Shown: positions 17,448-51,319 of the stretch, piece after piece
Numbering within the stretch: the stretch's first letter is position 1
Layout: each line of letters begins with the position of its first letter
NCBI GenBank assembly: GCA_037039925.1
Contig: JAXRKP010000801.1
Coordinates: 75,001 to 139,000 of the forward strand
Reading direction: 5' to 3'
DNA: 64,000 nt
Source: Doris montereyensis
Lineage: Eukaryota; Mollusca; Gastropoda; Nudibranchia; Dorididae
Position numbers and translations under genes: made by a program
The notes under the pieces: generated by a model
Database searches by the model: none
What the model was told of the DNA's origin: nothing
The model's input: only the letters and a program-made list of their open reading frames with translations

Positions 17448-17810
17448 TCATAGATGGTAAAACTTATCAACATTTAATAACAGGAAATTGTGAAAGCAAC
17501 AGAATAAGAAAAGTATTGTATTTTGATGTGACTCACATGCCATTTGCAGGATCATCAGGCGGCAATTTGCTGTTTTTCTTCTCAAAACTTTGTGGTAAAG
17601 CCCACGTATAGAAGGGATCCCAACAGTGGAATGCTTGGATAGCATTATAACATTCTCCTCAATAAAATCAGACAGTGCCTTGAATATCAAGCAATGGGAG
17701 TAGGAACACAAGGCTATCTGCTCCATTATGAATGTCACCTTTGTTTGAAGCAGTAATTTCCATTCCTTGTAATCTTTTTTTTGATATGCCTCATAGCACA
17801 TAATGGCCAA
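17448..17810 (-). other. Unassigned open frame (120 codons), possible exon
   Basis: The longest non-repetitive open frame in the first 30 kb; no family recognised. It includes YEAYQKKDYKEWKLLLQ. A gtgagt donor-like site lies at about 17534. A second frame ending at the same donor reads FYTWALPQSFEKKNSKLPP and is equally protein-like, so the coding frame, if any, is unclear. Confidence 0.2.
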
Positions 17811-17906
17811 AGTAATAATATCTTACTAGTTTGAAATTAAGGATATGAAATAAATATTGAAGCCAGCAGGAACAAGACTAAACAAATACAAGTGAATAAA
17901 CAGGAA

Positions 17907-18470
17907 TTTGTTTGTTTCATTGAAATTTACCCCATCCAGCATTGCGGTGATGTCAGGGTGGATTAAGAAGAAAAAGCAAGATAAAAGATAAGTGAAATAA
18001 TTAAAGGAAAGAAATAGGACCCACCAGCAGCGCCTGCCAACCACCCACAATGAACAGGAAAGATATACGGACCCCAGACACAATCGAACCCACAGCTTCT
18101 GCATCAGCACCCATTGCCTCCCCATGAAAAGAGAACGCATTACCATTACCAACCAAGCGCTAACTATGCTCCTTTAGGATGCTAAATATTTTTGTGTTTG
18201 TCCTTACAAGTTTGAGATATAGAAAGACGTCAGGCTTCCATATACCTGGTCCTTATCAAAATCACTTGATACAATCATAAAATTATCTCATCTAATTTAA
18301 AGATCACATAAACCTCAGAAATTATACAAGCTTTTGTTTCAGAGAAGTTTATCCCCTACACCATATGCAGCAATCTCAGGATAAAATTCAGAGGAAACAG
18401 CAAGATGAAAGACATGTAAAAGAGTGATAGGAAAGAAGTAGGACCTACCAGTAACACCTGCCAATGCTAT
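17907..18470. repeat. Two copies of the dispersed AAACAGCAAGATGAAA-core repeat
   Basis: Copies at about 17907-18060 and 18326-18470 share the TTTCATTGAAATTTAC to CCTGCCAA extent with the copies near 0.6-0.95 kb. Confidence 0.65.
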
Positions 18471-18489
18471 GTAAGCAGTATTGGAACTA

Positions 18490-18840
18490 CTCTCAATCTT
18501 TTTAATATGTGTCCCAGTAGGTGGAACATCATTTATATCAATCCCAAATTTGTCCTCAACTTTCTGTCTAAAGTCATTCAAGTCTTTCTTCAAAACTCAT
18601 CTTTTTAATGAACGTTTTAAAAATAATGCTTTCACACTGTATCTTATCACTCTTATGACAATTCCTCTTTAAATGAAGTTTTAAACCTCATATGTCGTTA
18701 ATCAGTTCACATTTTATTGTCATTTCTATCGTATATTTCAATGTTCAAATCTATTGATCATGCTTCCTTATTGTCTTAAATATGTAAAGCACCATGAGAC
18801 TAATTATAGGTGAATGGCGTTAAATAAATGCATTTATTAT
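18490..18840 (+). pseudogene. 3' end of a CR1/L2-like LINE
   Basis: The frame KSFKSFFKTHLFNERF is the typical F-K-x-x-L-K-T-x-L-F end of CR1/L2-type reverse transcriptases. It is followed by a non-coding tail with GTAAAGCACCATGAGACTA and GCGTTAAATAAATGC, then an ATT microsatellite, as such elements usually end. Confidence 0.6.
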
Positions 18841-18896
18841 TATTATTATTATTATTACTATTATTATTATAATTATTATTACTATTATTATTATCG

Positions 18897-18965
<69 letters not shown>
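18832..18965. repeat. (TTA)n microsatellite at the LINE 3' tail
   Basis: About 44 TTA units with a few ACT and CGTC interruptions. Confidence 0.95.
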
Positions 18966-18966
<1 letters not shown>

Positions 18967-19239
18967 ATGGCTATTGATTGGGGAATGGAGGAGTGCAGGA
19001 AGAGGAAGCGAGATGGACTTATTGTACTGTATTTGTTGTCTTCAAGAAAATTACATATTCTGATCAAACTCTGTAGGAGGTAAAAGGTTTAGCAACTGCA
19101 AGAGTTGACTGTGTGGACTGGCCAACCACCTCATGTGTAGGCTGATAATATAATCAACTCTGATTACACATATAGTGAGAGGTTTATTAATAAACTCTCG
19201 CTGACTGGGTCCAACACCAATCGGATTGTGTCTACCTAC

Positions 19240-19325
19240 CATTGATAAAAATAAAGATAAAGATAAAGATGGATTTATAGTCTGTATCCTCTCACAAGTA
19301 CAGACTGTAAATCATGTACCATTAA
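19240..19325 (-). repeat. Dispersed repeat ending in (TTTATC)n
   Basis: On the minus strand it reads TACAGTCTGTACTTGTG through ATAAATCCATCTTTATC. Related copies are at about 35890-36012 (plus strand) and 61625-61760 (minus strand). Probably the 3' end of a SINE or LINE. Confidence 0.55.
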
Positions 19326-19329
19326 TCCA

Positions 19330-20290
19330 AAATATAATAGATGTTGAGGAGAATATGTCAAATATAATGCGAACCACGACTTAAGCTGGGAACTTTATCT
19401 CTTGAGCACTAGGAGGCACCAAATAATAATGACCTTAACAACAAAGCAGTCCCCGCCTCTCCATCTCCCTCCCCCCCCTCCCCTATTTCTTTATAATTAG
19501 CTACGAGGTAAGTGACCAACGACACAATTTAGTACCTGATAAATTTTGAACAGACAAATAAATCAAGAGAATTTCGCAAAACAAACGTTTAGAGAATGTA
19601 CAAAGCATTATTGATATCTGAGAGACAAAGATGACTTTTATTTTCATTGAGTCAAAATAAAACACTTGTAAATGCAGTAAATTGTTTCAGAACATGATGA
19701 CATTTTTTGTCGTTTTGTCAAAGTTTTTACATTTTTTAAACATTTGAAAGACTATTACAATAGACAACGTTTGCACTTTTGCTTTAGAACAGTTCTTAGC
19801 TTTACGCTAGTTTTAACACAAACGGGTATTTAAGTCATTGGAATCAAGAGCGTAAAAATACCAAGACAAATTAGTCTTTCGTCTCATAACCTCAAAGGCG
19901 ATTAAAAAAAGTGATTTAATTAGTGAATTTGGAAAGAAATGTAAAACCAAATTTATGAATATGAGCAAATATCTTCAAACTCATAACAGATCAAATCTTT
20001 TATTCCTCATTTCCCCATATTTTTCTGCAATGAATTGTTCATACAGACATAACATAAACTTTGACAATTTAAAAGAAGAAAAATATTTTAAGCATTTATG
20101 CCATTTTCACATCGCAACTTGAGCAGACAAAGTAAATTAATTGTGAAAATTAAGCAAGAAACGAAAACAATTATTAATAATTTTTAAAAAGTCCAAAATA
20201 TACTGGGTTTTACAAAGTAAAAATCACTTATGACTCTATTAAGTGATGATATTAGCTTCAGAGTATGAATGAGTTTCATGACGATTTTTG
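19330..20290. other. Intergenic, nothing recognised
   Basis: AT-rich with scattered short frames. Confidence 0.5.
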
Positions 20291-20525
20291 TGACTTAATG
20301 CCCTGTCTAAATAATTGCCAACATGACATTTTTTGTATATGTCATACATATTCTAATCACGTAATGATTAAATACATGAAGAATCTATGCTGTTTATGTG
20401 TGAAGAATAATTCATGAATAGTGCAAGTGTGTTGTTTTTCCTATTGTATTGAAGGTATTGAAACACCAAAACAATGTGACACTTTTTGGACGATAAAGTT
20501 GTATCTTATCTTATCTTATCTTACA
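20290..20525 (+). pseudogene. Non-LTR retrotransposon 3' tail with (TTATC)n
   Basis: CACTTTTTGGACGATAAAGT followed by four TTATC repeats looks like the AATAAAGTTGTATnn tail common at the 3' end of animal LINEs. The coding part is missing. Confidence 0.4.
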
Positions 20526-20567
20526 ATGAAAGGCAGGCAAGGGGTAAGAAAATTCAGTGCAGGATGA

Positions 20568-20715
20568 GAAATTTTGTTTGTTTGTTTGTTTCAGTGAAAG
20601 TTACTCTGTCTACCATAGGAAGTGATCGCATGGTGAATTGAAAGGAAACAGCAAGATAAAATATAAGCAAAAGAGTGCAAGGAATGAAGTATGACCTACC
20701 AGTAGCATCCGCCAA
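20568..20715. repeat. Copy of the dispersed AAACAGCAAGATGAAA-core repeat
   Basis: Matches the copies at 0.6, 0.8, 17.9 and 18.3 kb, here with a (TTTG) run at its start. Confidence 0.65.
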
Positions 20716-20769
20716 CCGTATGCGACAAAGTTTGTGAAATGTAAAATTCACTTCCATGAATCTCAAAAG

Positions 20770-21640
20770 CTTGTAGCCACTCCAATGTCAACATTGCTAG
20801 CACATAGCTGCCAACCTTTTCAATTCAAATCCAGTAATACTCTGGAAAACACTGATAATTTGACTGCAAGTTAAATTTTTAAAATCCACCGATCGCTGGC
20901 AGAGTGGCAGTGTGGCAGTGTGATTGGTTTTTTTGCCAACTCAAAATTGTGTCTGCAGACTTTCACTCCAATCTTTCAGAGTTTCAGCCATAACTGAGAA
21001 TTTATTTTCATTTTTACCCCTCATATATCGAATATGTATGATACATACATACTTTTTAAGGTCAAAATAGACTTACAGACTCTCAAAGCCAAAAAACAAC
21101 AACATACTAAGTACGTTATTCACGTATTAGTTGGCAGCTTTGCTAGCATAACTTCAATGTTGTAAACATGGAAAAGAAACAAAACAAACAACAAATCAAA
21201 CATAAATGTATGCATGGCTTGGTAACAAACGAAGAAGATTCCACACCAAATTTCTCTCTGTCTAAGTGTAAATAAATTGAGATCTTTACATTGCACAAAC
21301 AGCCCCACTGAGATTCAAAGATATCGCAGTATCTCCTTTACAAACTTATTCATGTCCTCGCTCCTCTGCCAGATTCTCCAAAATAAAAAAAAACAAAACA
21401 CAATCCAATAAAAATCGTCTCCTCCCCTCAATCCATACCCGAAACAATCCAATACTCCCCTCAAATACTGACCCCTGACCTCCAATGACATAAAACCTCA
21501 GGAAACAGATGAACGGGATAATCCTAATCATATCTACAACAACAATAAGGATTGCAAGCCTTGAAAATAAACTTAAATGTATGTATTTCCATTTTGGTCA
21601 CTTGATGGAAAAGGAAACAGTAAAATAAAATAAAAGAAAT
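20770..21640. other. Intergenic, nothing recognised
   Basis: No coding region or repeat was identified. Confidence 0.5.
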
Positions 21641-21699
21641 TTTGTAATATGAAAAAAAGAGAAAGAGGGTTACAGGGAATTGTGAAAGAAAAAAAGAAA

Positions 21700-21985
<286 letters not shown>

Positions 21986-21999
21986 GATAAACAGACATA

Positions 22000-24885
<2,886 letters not shown>

Positions 24886-24889
24886 TGAG

Positions 24890-25345
<456 letters not shown>

Positions 25346-25349
25346 AAGA

Positions 25350-26680
25350 GACAGGAAGGGGAAGACAGCCAAGAGGCGTAGATATGGACTGACTACAAAT
25401 ATTTATGAACAGGTAAGAAGAGAAACTTAGCAACATGGAAGGAAACAAAAAAATGTGGGAAGAAAAATAGTTGAAAAACAGTAAAGGACAAAAGTTCACC
25501 CCCACAACAACAAAAAAGAAACAGAGAAAATAGAGAAAACAAGACAACAACAAAAATAAAATAAACTGAAAATCAAACACAGCAACCATAACCAAAACAA
25601 AATTCTCCACAAAACAAGATGTCAGGTTAAATAAGATTGCAATGATAGCATAAAATTTGACACAGATGAAACATGTAACATTTCAAAATGATTTTATGAA
25701 GGGCATTTCAAAGGCGAATGGCAGGTCTAGATAAAATGAGAAAATGACAAAAGCGTCACTACGATCAAATTGTGATTTCCCAATGCAAGAGAAGTGTGGA
25801 TGAAATCAGAAGATGTGTAAGTTCTTTGTACCCTTATCACTTCCTGGCCAATATGATTTGATAAATGAGAAGATGGACCGCTGCCTTTTGAGCAAATGGG
25901 GTTTTCTTTGTGAGACATTATCTCAGTGTCAACAAATACAGATGATTTTGTTTTCTTCCTTTTCTGAGATATAATGGCATTGCAGTCTTAACAGTAAATG
26001 TAAAAAAATTACACAGTTCTATTTGATTTAATCATATTGAAGCTATAAGATATTTGTGTCCTCAAAATGATAAACCAAGAGAAAGAGAAAATAAAAAAAT
26101 AAAAGATAGAAGAAAGAAAGAAAGACTCATTGGAATGCATACCATAAACTCTACTAACATTGACACATTTAGGAGACTACTGTCAACTTATTAGGAGGAC
26201 AATGAAAGATGTAAACGTGTATTGGTCCTTTAAAACCGCGGGTTTTCACAGACATGAAGAAGAAGAAGAAGAAGAAAACACAGACAGTTGCAAAAGTTTT
26301 CTTACAATATTACCAACCTTCATGTGTTATTATTTCTTATTATTATGGTTTACATGGTACAAAATCATCAATGATAATACTTGCTATGACAAATGTTGAC
26401 ACTGTAAACCCATGTATTTATATAAATAAAATATAAACACAAAGCTTGTTGAAGAAAATAAATTTAAAAAATATACAAACAAGGTAGATCTATAGAACAA
26501 AACAGTATCATTTAAAAACGACCAAAAAATGTCACGTTGACCCCCATGAGGACACAACACAGATGTGACCCGATCCAATGCTGCCTTCTGGTGCCACATC
26601 TGAAACAAGACCCTGAATCCTAGGGGACATAATGTTTGTCTGTGTGGATGAACGCTGATTTTCTTTTATCCATGTCTTCC
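25350..26680. other. Intergenic, nothing recognised
   Basis: Includes a small (GAA)n run near 26257; no coding region was supported. Confidence 0.5.
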
Positions 26681-26684
26681 ATCA

Positions 26685-26990
26685 TCTGATTTGATTTGAT
26701 CTACCTACATCCACAACTCAGGTGATCTCGGACGTTTAGGTAGAATGTTTAATTCTGCCCGGGCTGCCTTGTAAACGGCCAAGGGATCTTCAACCTGCAC
26801 AAAGTGACATCCTTTTTATCGCCAATCTCCGATGAGACTAGGTGTCCCTCCACCTACCTGGACCAGAGGGATAGGTTTTACTGAAAAAACTTGAGAAACG
26901 TTTTTCAAGTGTCGGTGGTGCTTGGAACACGACCTTTGTGTTGAGAGGCCAACATGTTGCCTCTGGTCTACTCAGTCCCCCCTTGCATGA
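26685..26990 (-). mobile_element. tRNA-derived SINE, same family as 58815-59130
   Basis: Body boxes CCACCTACCTGGACCAGAGG, GGCCAAGGGATCTTCAACC and CATCCACAACTCAGGTGATC match the complement of the plus-strand copy at 58.8-59.1 kb and the copy at 33.3-33.5 kb. It runs directly into the 57-bp satellite. Confidence 0.75.
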
Positions 26991-27019
26991 TCAATGATCC
27001 CATGGTTTGGATGGTTTGA

Positions 27020-29125
27020 GGCACACCACCCAATGAACTGTCATGGGATCTTCAAAGAACAAAACCAAATATGCACACAACCCAATGAACTGTCATGGGA
27101 TCTTCAAGGAGCAACTCAAGACCAAATGTACACACAGCCCAATGAACCGTCATGGGATCTTCAAGGAGCAACTCAAGACCAAATGTACACACAACCCAAT
27201 GAACTGTCATGGGATCTTCAAGGAGCAACTCAAGACCAAATGTACACACAAGCCAATGAACTGTCACAGGATCTTCAAGGAGCAACTCAAGACCAAATGT
27301 ACACACAACCCAATGAACTGTCATGGGATCTTCAAGGAGCAACTCAAGACCAAATGTACACACAACCCAATGAACTGTCATGGGATCTTCAAGGAGCAAC
27401 TCAAAACCTAATGTACACACAGCCCAATGAACTGTCACAGGATCTTCAAGGAGCAACTCAAGACCAAATGTACACACAGCCCAATGAACTGTCACAGGAT
27501 CTTCAAGGAGCAACTCAAGACCAAATGTACACACAGCCCAATGAACTGTCATGGGATCTTCAAGGAGCAACTCAAGACCAAATGTACACACAACCCAATG
27601 AACTGTCATGACCAAATGGATCTTCGGGATCTTCAGGAGCAACTCAAGACCAAATGTACACACAACCCAATGAACTGTCATGGGATCTTCAAGGAGCAAC
27701 TCAAGACCAAATGTACACACAGCCCAATGAACTGTCATGGGATCTTCAAGGAGCAACTCAAGACCAAATGTACACACAACCCAATGAACTGTCATGGGAT
27801 CTTCAAGGAGCAACTCAAGACCAAATGTACACACAACCCAATGAACTGGGATCTTCATGGGATCTAATTCAAGGACTGTCAACTTCAAGAGCAACTCAAA
27901 ACCTAATGTACACACAGCCCAATGAACTGTCATGGGATCTTCAAGGAGCAACTCAAGACCAAATGTACACACAACCCAATGAACTGTCATGGGATCTTCA
28001 AGGAACAACTCACACAGCCCAATGAACTGTCATGGGATCTTGCAACTCAAGACACACAACCCAATGAACTGTCATGGGATCTTCAAGGAGCAACTCAACT
28101 CAAGACTCATATGCACACACAGCCCAATGAACTGTCATGGGATCTTCAAGGAGCAACTCAAGACCAAATGTACACACAGCCCAATGAACTGTCACAGGAT
28201 CTTCAAGGAGCAACTCAAGGCCAAATGTACACACAGCCCAATGAACTGTCATGGGATCTTCAAGGAGCAACTCAAGACCAAATGTACACACAACCCAATG
28301 AACTGTTATGGGATCTTCAAGGAGCAACTCAAAATCTAATGTACACACATCTTCAAGGAGCAACTCAAGACCAAAGCCCAATGAACTGTCATGGGATCTT
28401 CAAGGAGCAACTCAAAACCTAATGTACACACAGCCCAATGAACTGTCATGGGATCTTCAATGAAGCAACTCAAAACCAAATGTACACACAGCCCAATGAA
28501 CTGTCATGGGATCTTCAAGGAGCAACTCAAAGACTAAATGATCTTACACACAGCCCAATGAACTGTCATGGGATCTTCAAGGAGCAACTCAAGACCAAAT
28601 GTACACACAGCCCAATGAACTGTCATGGGATCTTCAAGGAGCAACTCAAGACCAAATGTACACACAGCCCAATGAACTGTCATGGGATCTTCAAGGAGCA
28701 AATCAAGACTAAATGTACACACAGTCCAATGAACTGTCATGGGATCTTTAAGGTGCAACTCAAGACTAAATATACACACAGCCCAATGGACTGTCATTGG
28801 ATCTTTAAGGTGCAACTCAAGACTAAATGTACACACAGTCCAATGGACTGTCATGGGATCTTCAAGGAGCAACTCAAGACTAAATGTACACACAGCCCAA
28901 TGAACTGTCATGGGATCTTCAAGGAGCAACTCAAGACTAAATGTACACACAGCCCAATGAACTGTCATGGGATCTTCAAGGAGCAACTCAAGACTAAATG
29001 TACACACAGTCCAATGAACTGTCACAGGATCTTCAAGGAGCAACTCAAGACTATATGTACACAGAGCCCAATGAACTGTCATGGGATCTTCAAGGTGCAA
29101 CTCAAGACTAAATATACATGGAACC
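27020..29125. repeat. 57-bp satellite, about 36 copies
   Basis: The unit combines ACTGTCATGGGATCTTCAAG, GAGCAACTCAAGACCAAATG and TACACACAACCCAATGA. Variants include ACAGG for ATGGG and AGCCC for AACCC. AAGACTAAATG replaces AAGACCAAATG in the last 450 bases. Several shortened or scrambled units lie at 27600-28090. The 19-codon period leaves long stop-free frames on both strands; there is no evidence of a gene. Confidence 0.95.
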
Positions 29126-29164
29126 CCTTGAGTTGTTTTTTTTTCAATTTCAAATTCAATAGGA

Positions 29165-29345
29165 CTAAAATAGTGGCAGAGGCCTAACGATTAAGCAACC
29201 AGACTGAGGACTATGCTATCCTGGGTTCGAATCCTGGCAATGTTAAGCCTGATGTTGTATTCCTTGGAAATACTACTCCACACACATTTTCCCACTCATG
29301 GGCAAATAGGCAGCAGTATTACCTAGGAAGTAAAACCTGTGACAT
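29165..29345 (+). mobile_element. tRNA-derived SINE, second family (5' part)
   Basis: TAGTGGCAGAGGCC (A-box-like) and CTGGGTTCGAATCCTGG (B box) form a tRNA-like head. The body has GATGTTGTATTCCTTGG and CATTTTCCCACT, shared with inverted copies at 32.8-33.1, 36.5-36.8 and 45.8-46.0 kb. Confidence 0.7.
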
Positions 29346-29349
29346 GCTA

Positions 29350-30430
29350 GCATCCCACCAAAGGAGGCAATGTGTCATAACTTGTTGCAATTCAAGCCAT
29401 AGAAACTGAGGTATTCTCTGGCTTTATGTACCATAACAGCTCTGACTGAACTTGAGAGTAATAGCACTAAGTGGTGGATCAAGCAACACTTTCATTATAA
29501 ATTTTGGACAAGGACATGGTAAATATGAGGTCAAGCTACTGTAAATAATTAATTTGTATTTACTATCCCGGGCTTTGGAATGACAATCTGGAGGAGACTA
29601 CATATATGCATGTAAGCTCTTTGTGTTAAAAATACGTAAATTTGTTCTCAGAATCAAATTTCAATAGAAGTTTTCTTCTACAAAAGAAAAAAATTTCAAC
29701 AACAAAAAAACCCAACAAAAAATGTTGATGATAATGAAGATGATGACAAGTTTAACGGTTCAATGAAGTATCATTTGTAGAAATACCTTTCTTTATGAGG
29801 AATTAATAAACTTTTCCCCACAATCAAGAAAGGCAAAAAAATATTGAACTACCTTTGTAAAAATATTGACTAGACGTAGGAGATTTCTCTCAATTCAAAT
29901 ATTTATGAACAAAACTGCAAAAAGAGTTGAATATTTTCCCTCTGAAAATTAAAGACCATTGGGAAATTGTAATGAAAATCAATCTAAATACAAAAACGAT
30001 TTAAAGTCAAACAGTTGCGTCCTACTCTTACCCTGCATAACTTATTCAATACAACAATATTCTAAATATCATATGCAAGGTATATAACAATACATGGCAC
30101 AATACATGATATCATGTGTGCTTCTTTGTAAGTTCAAAAATGCGTTTCTGCATTCTCTACGTTAGTTCCATGGACATACATGATATAAACCAGTGGTTCT
30201 CATAGTAGGTATGCTGCCTGCCATGGGGGTTTGCGGAAAATTCTTTCTAGGACATGGTTAGGGGGAGAAGAGGGAGCGAATCTGGGGTTTGTTGAGAAAA
30301 ATGTGGCCTTTTCAATATTAGATTATCCTCGTTTTAAAATTTGCAAAGGGTATTTTTGTGTGGGGAAATGGGGTGGGGATGGACGTGTCCTTAAGAGGCA
30401 AAATAGGTGGCAGCATGAACATTTGGGAAC
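29350..30430. other. Region downstream of the SOWAH-like gene, nothing recognised
   Basis: Probably includes the 3' UTR of the minus-strand gene; no clear poly(A) signal was seen. Confidence 0.45.
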
Positions 30431-30437
30431 CGCTGAT

Positions 30438-48948
<18,511 letters not shown>

Positions 48949-48949
48949 C

Positions 48950-51300
48950 TTGTTACTTCCTTGATTCAGAAAGATAAGGTTGTCTGGTTACAAGTGAGAT
49001 ACTAGAGATGCATGCAAACGTACTTTGAAATGATGTGCAGCCTTTGTCATACACATGCAATGGTTGAACCCCTAATAACTTTTAGGCCATACTTTATTTT
49101 CACTTTACTTTATGGATGACCGTTGTGAGTTTCCAAAAGACAACAACAATGTGTGGAATAATACAATAGTGCCAACAATAGTTCTCTAACGACAGTCGAC
49201 GGGCTGATGGGCGTCCCCAGTTATCTCTCTTGATTACTGCATTGAAACTCTTTTGAATTGAAGGATATGTAAAGGGACTTGAGATAAAACGCCCTCTAGA
49301 ATCGAAAGTAGATGATCGAAGTCATGTCGTTTTAATTTCGTGCAGGTTTGAAGATTCATGTCAAGTGAAAAAGATTTTTCATTTGCTTCGCTTTTCCCCT
49401 GTGGTAAATCATTTGCATTCAGTGATTGGGTATGGCGATTAGGCCTCTTTCACCATTCACTGTCATGTGATTGTGTGTATCTGTTTACTCTCCCTGTTCC
49501 ACTCTCAGAGTAAAAAGGCCATTTTCATTTTTCGCTTTTCCCTGTGGAAATATGTGCAGGTTCAGAAGATTCATGGTGATTGTTAGAACCCCTTTTCACT
49601 TTCACCATTCACTGTGATGGTGATTAGTATTGTAAAGCTCCTAATCACTAATAATTCACTCTCATTAAGTAATAATAATATATATAGTGATTCAATGAAA
49701 GTAAAGTGTAGTGTAGTTCTCTACTCATCTTCACAATTATCACAATTATCATTCATTGATTACTGCATTGAAATCTTGTATTAATAATAATAATAATAAT
49801 ACAAATAATAATAATAATGCTAGTGACAGATATTCATTTATCATTTATTAGTCATGTCGTTTTAATAATAAATAATTATATTATTCATAATATTCCAACA
49901 ATGTGTGTAAATGTTAATACTATTTAATTATTTTAATAATGCTAGTAGTTTACAGAAATTAATAATACTGTAAATCATTTGCATTTAAACATTTTGGGAA
50001 TAACAGATTATCTATTCATTATTCCCAAGATGTAAATTCAATGTTGGGATACTAATATTAATTTAATATAACACTAATTTGTCAAACATTTAAAAATAAC
50101 AGAATATATAGTAAGTGTAGTGAGTGTCATATATCTGTTTCATTCATTCCAAGAAATTTGAGGCAAACATAACAATATATGTCATTTTACTTTGTCCAAC
50201 TGTGTGTGAATGTTGGGATACTAATTTATCTTATTCTCCCAACCAATGTTGGGAATAATGCCAACACTCTATTCATATTCCCAACCGGGTGTTGGGACTC
50301 CTTATAATTTAATATTGCATTTGAACATTTTTTAACAGAGAGAGAGAGAGAGAGAGAAGTAGAGCAAATCAGACACGCCACATCTAGATCTAAATTCAAT
50401 GTTAAATTGTGAATCATTCCCATCTACCAGATTTATCTGTAATTTGTCAAATCCAATTGGAAAATAATGAAAATGTCAAATAATAACAAGATATTATCAT
50501 TAGAATTTTTTTTTTACAAAATCTAGATCTATTCCTTATTTAACTGGGGTCATGCTGAAAACAATCATTCATCATTAATGATCAACAATAGTGCCAGGAT
50601 CTATTCATCATTGATGGCGAACCGAATGAGTGACAAGTTCCTTTCACCTTCACCATCAATGACGAATAATGGCAATGTCCATCCGCCATTAATGACGAAT
50701 AGTGCTTGCCGATATAAAGATGACTAGAAGTAGAACTAGGTCAGTTGATGGAGACTCTCTGCTACATAAGGCATAGATCTAGTCTCAACACCCAGTTGGG
50801 AATAACGAATAGCCAGTGTTGGTTTTATTCCCAATCGTGTTGGGAATTTAAACAAATTAGAATAAGAAAAATTAGTATTTCCAACACGGTTGGGAATAAT
50901 GACAGCTTTACTTTGTATACTTCAATGTTTATAATATGATGTCACACTAATTAATTTCTTCTCTCCCTTTGTCTTTGAGAAAAGAAGTTTCATTTTTAAC
51001 CAGCATTTTTGCAGTACTATGCTAATTGGATTATCTTACTCAGTTGCATGCTTACAAAAACACTCCATATAAAACCAACTGAAAAATTTTCAATTCGAAC
51101 AATGTCTCAAAGACCCAATGCTAGCAGAATGGTTGACATCAGTCCTACATCGCACTGTCCGATGTCAATCTCAACAAGATATGTCTCATGTTCCAGTTTC
51201 GATGTTTCAGTCTCATGTCGCAAAGTCTGCTGTCTTAGTATCACATCGTGTCACCTTTCTTTCTTTCTTTATCAGCTCCTATTCTACCTTCCAGTGTATG
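48950..51300. other. Intergenic between SOWAH-like gene and USB1; GTTGGGAAT motif cluster
   Basis: It should contain the SOWAH-like gene's promoter next to 48948, but no TATA or other core element was convincing. Direct and inverted GTTGGGAAT motifs are scattered from 50040 to 50900, and a short tandem ATTAATGACGAATA motif lies near 50570-50700. Confidence 0.45.
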
Positions 51301-51319
51301 GGTTATAGATGCCCGAAAT

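Noticed and set aside
18339..18593. Minus-strand open frame KKDLNDFRQKVEDKFGIDI
   Set aside because: It is antisense to the LINE 3' coding end (SFKSFFKTHLF) and runs into a dispersed repeat.
27043..29187. Repeat-protein gene (MNCHGIFKEQLKTKCTHSP type)
   Set aside because: The 57-bp satellite is open in plus and minus frames alike, and the array is flanked by a SINE with no exon structure.
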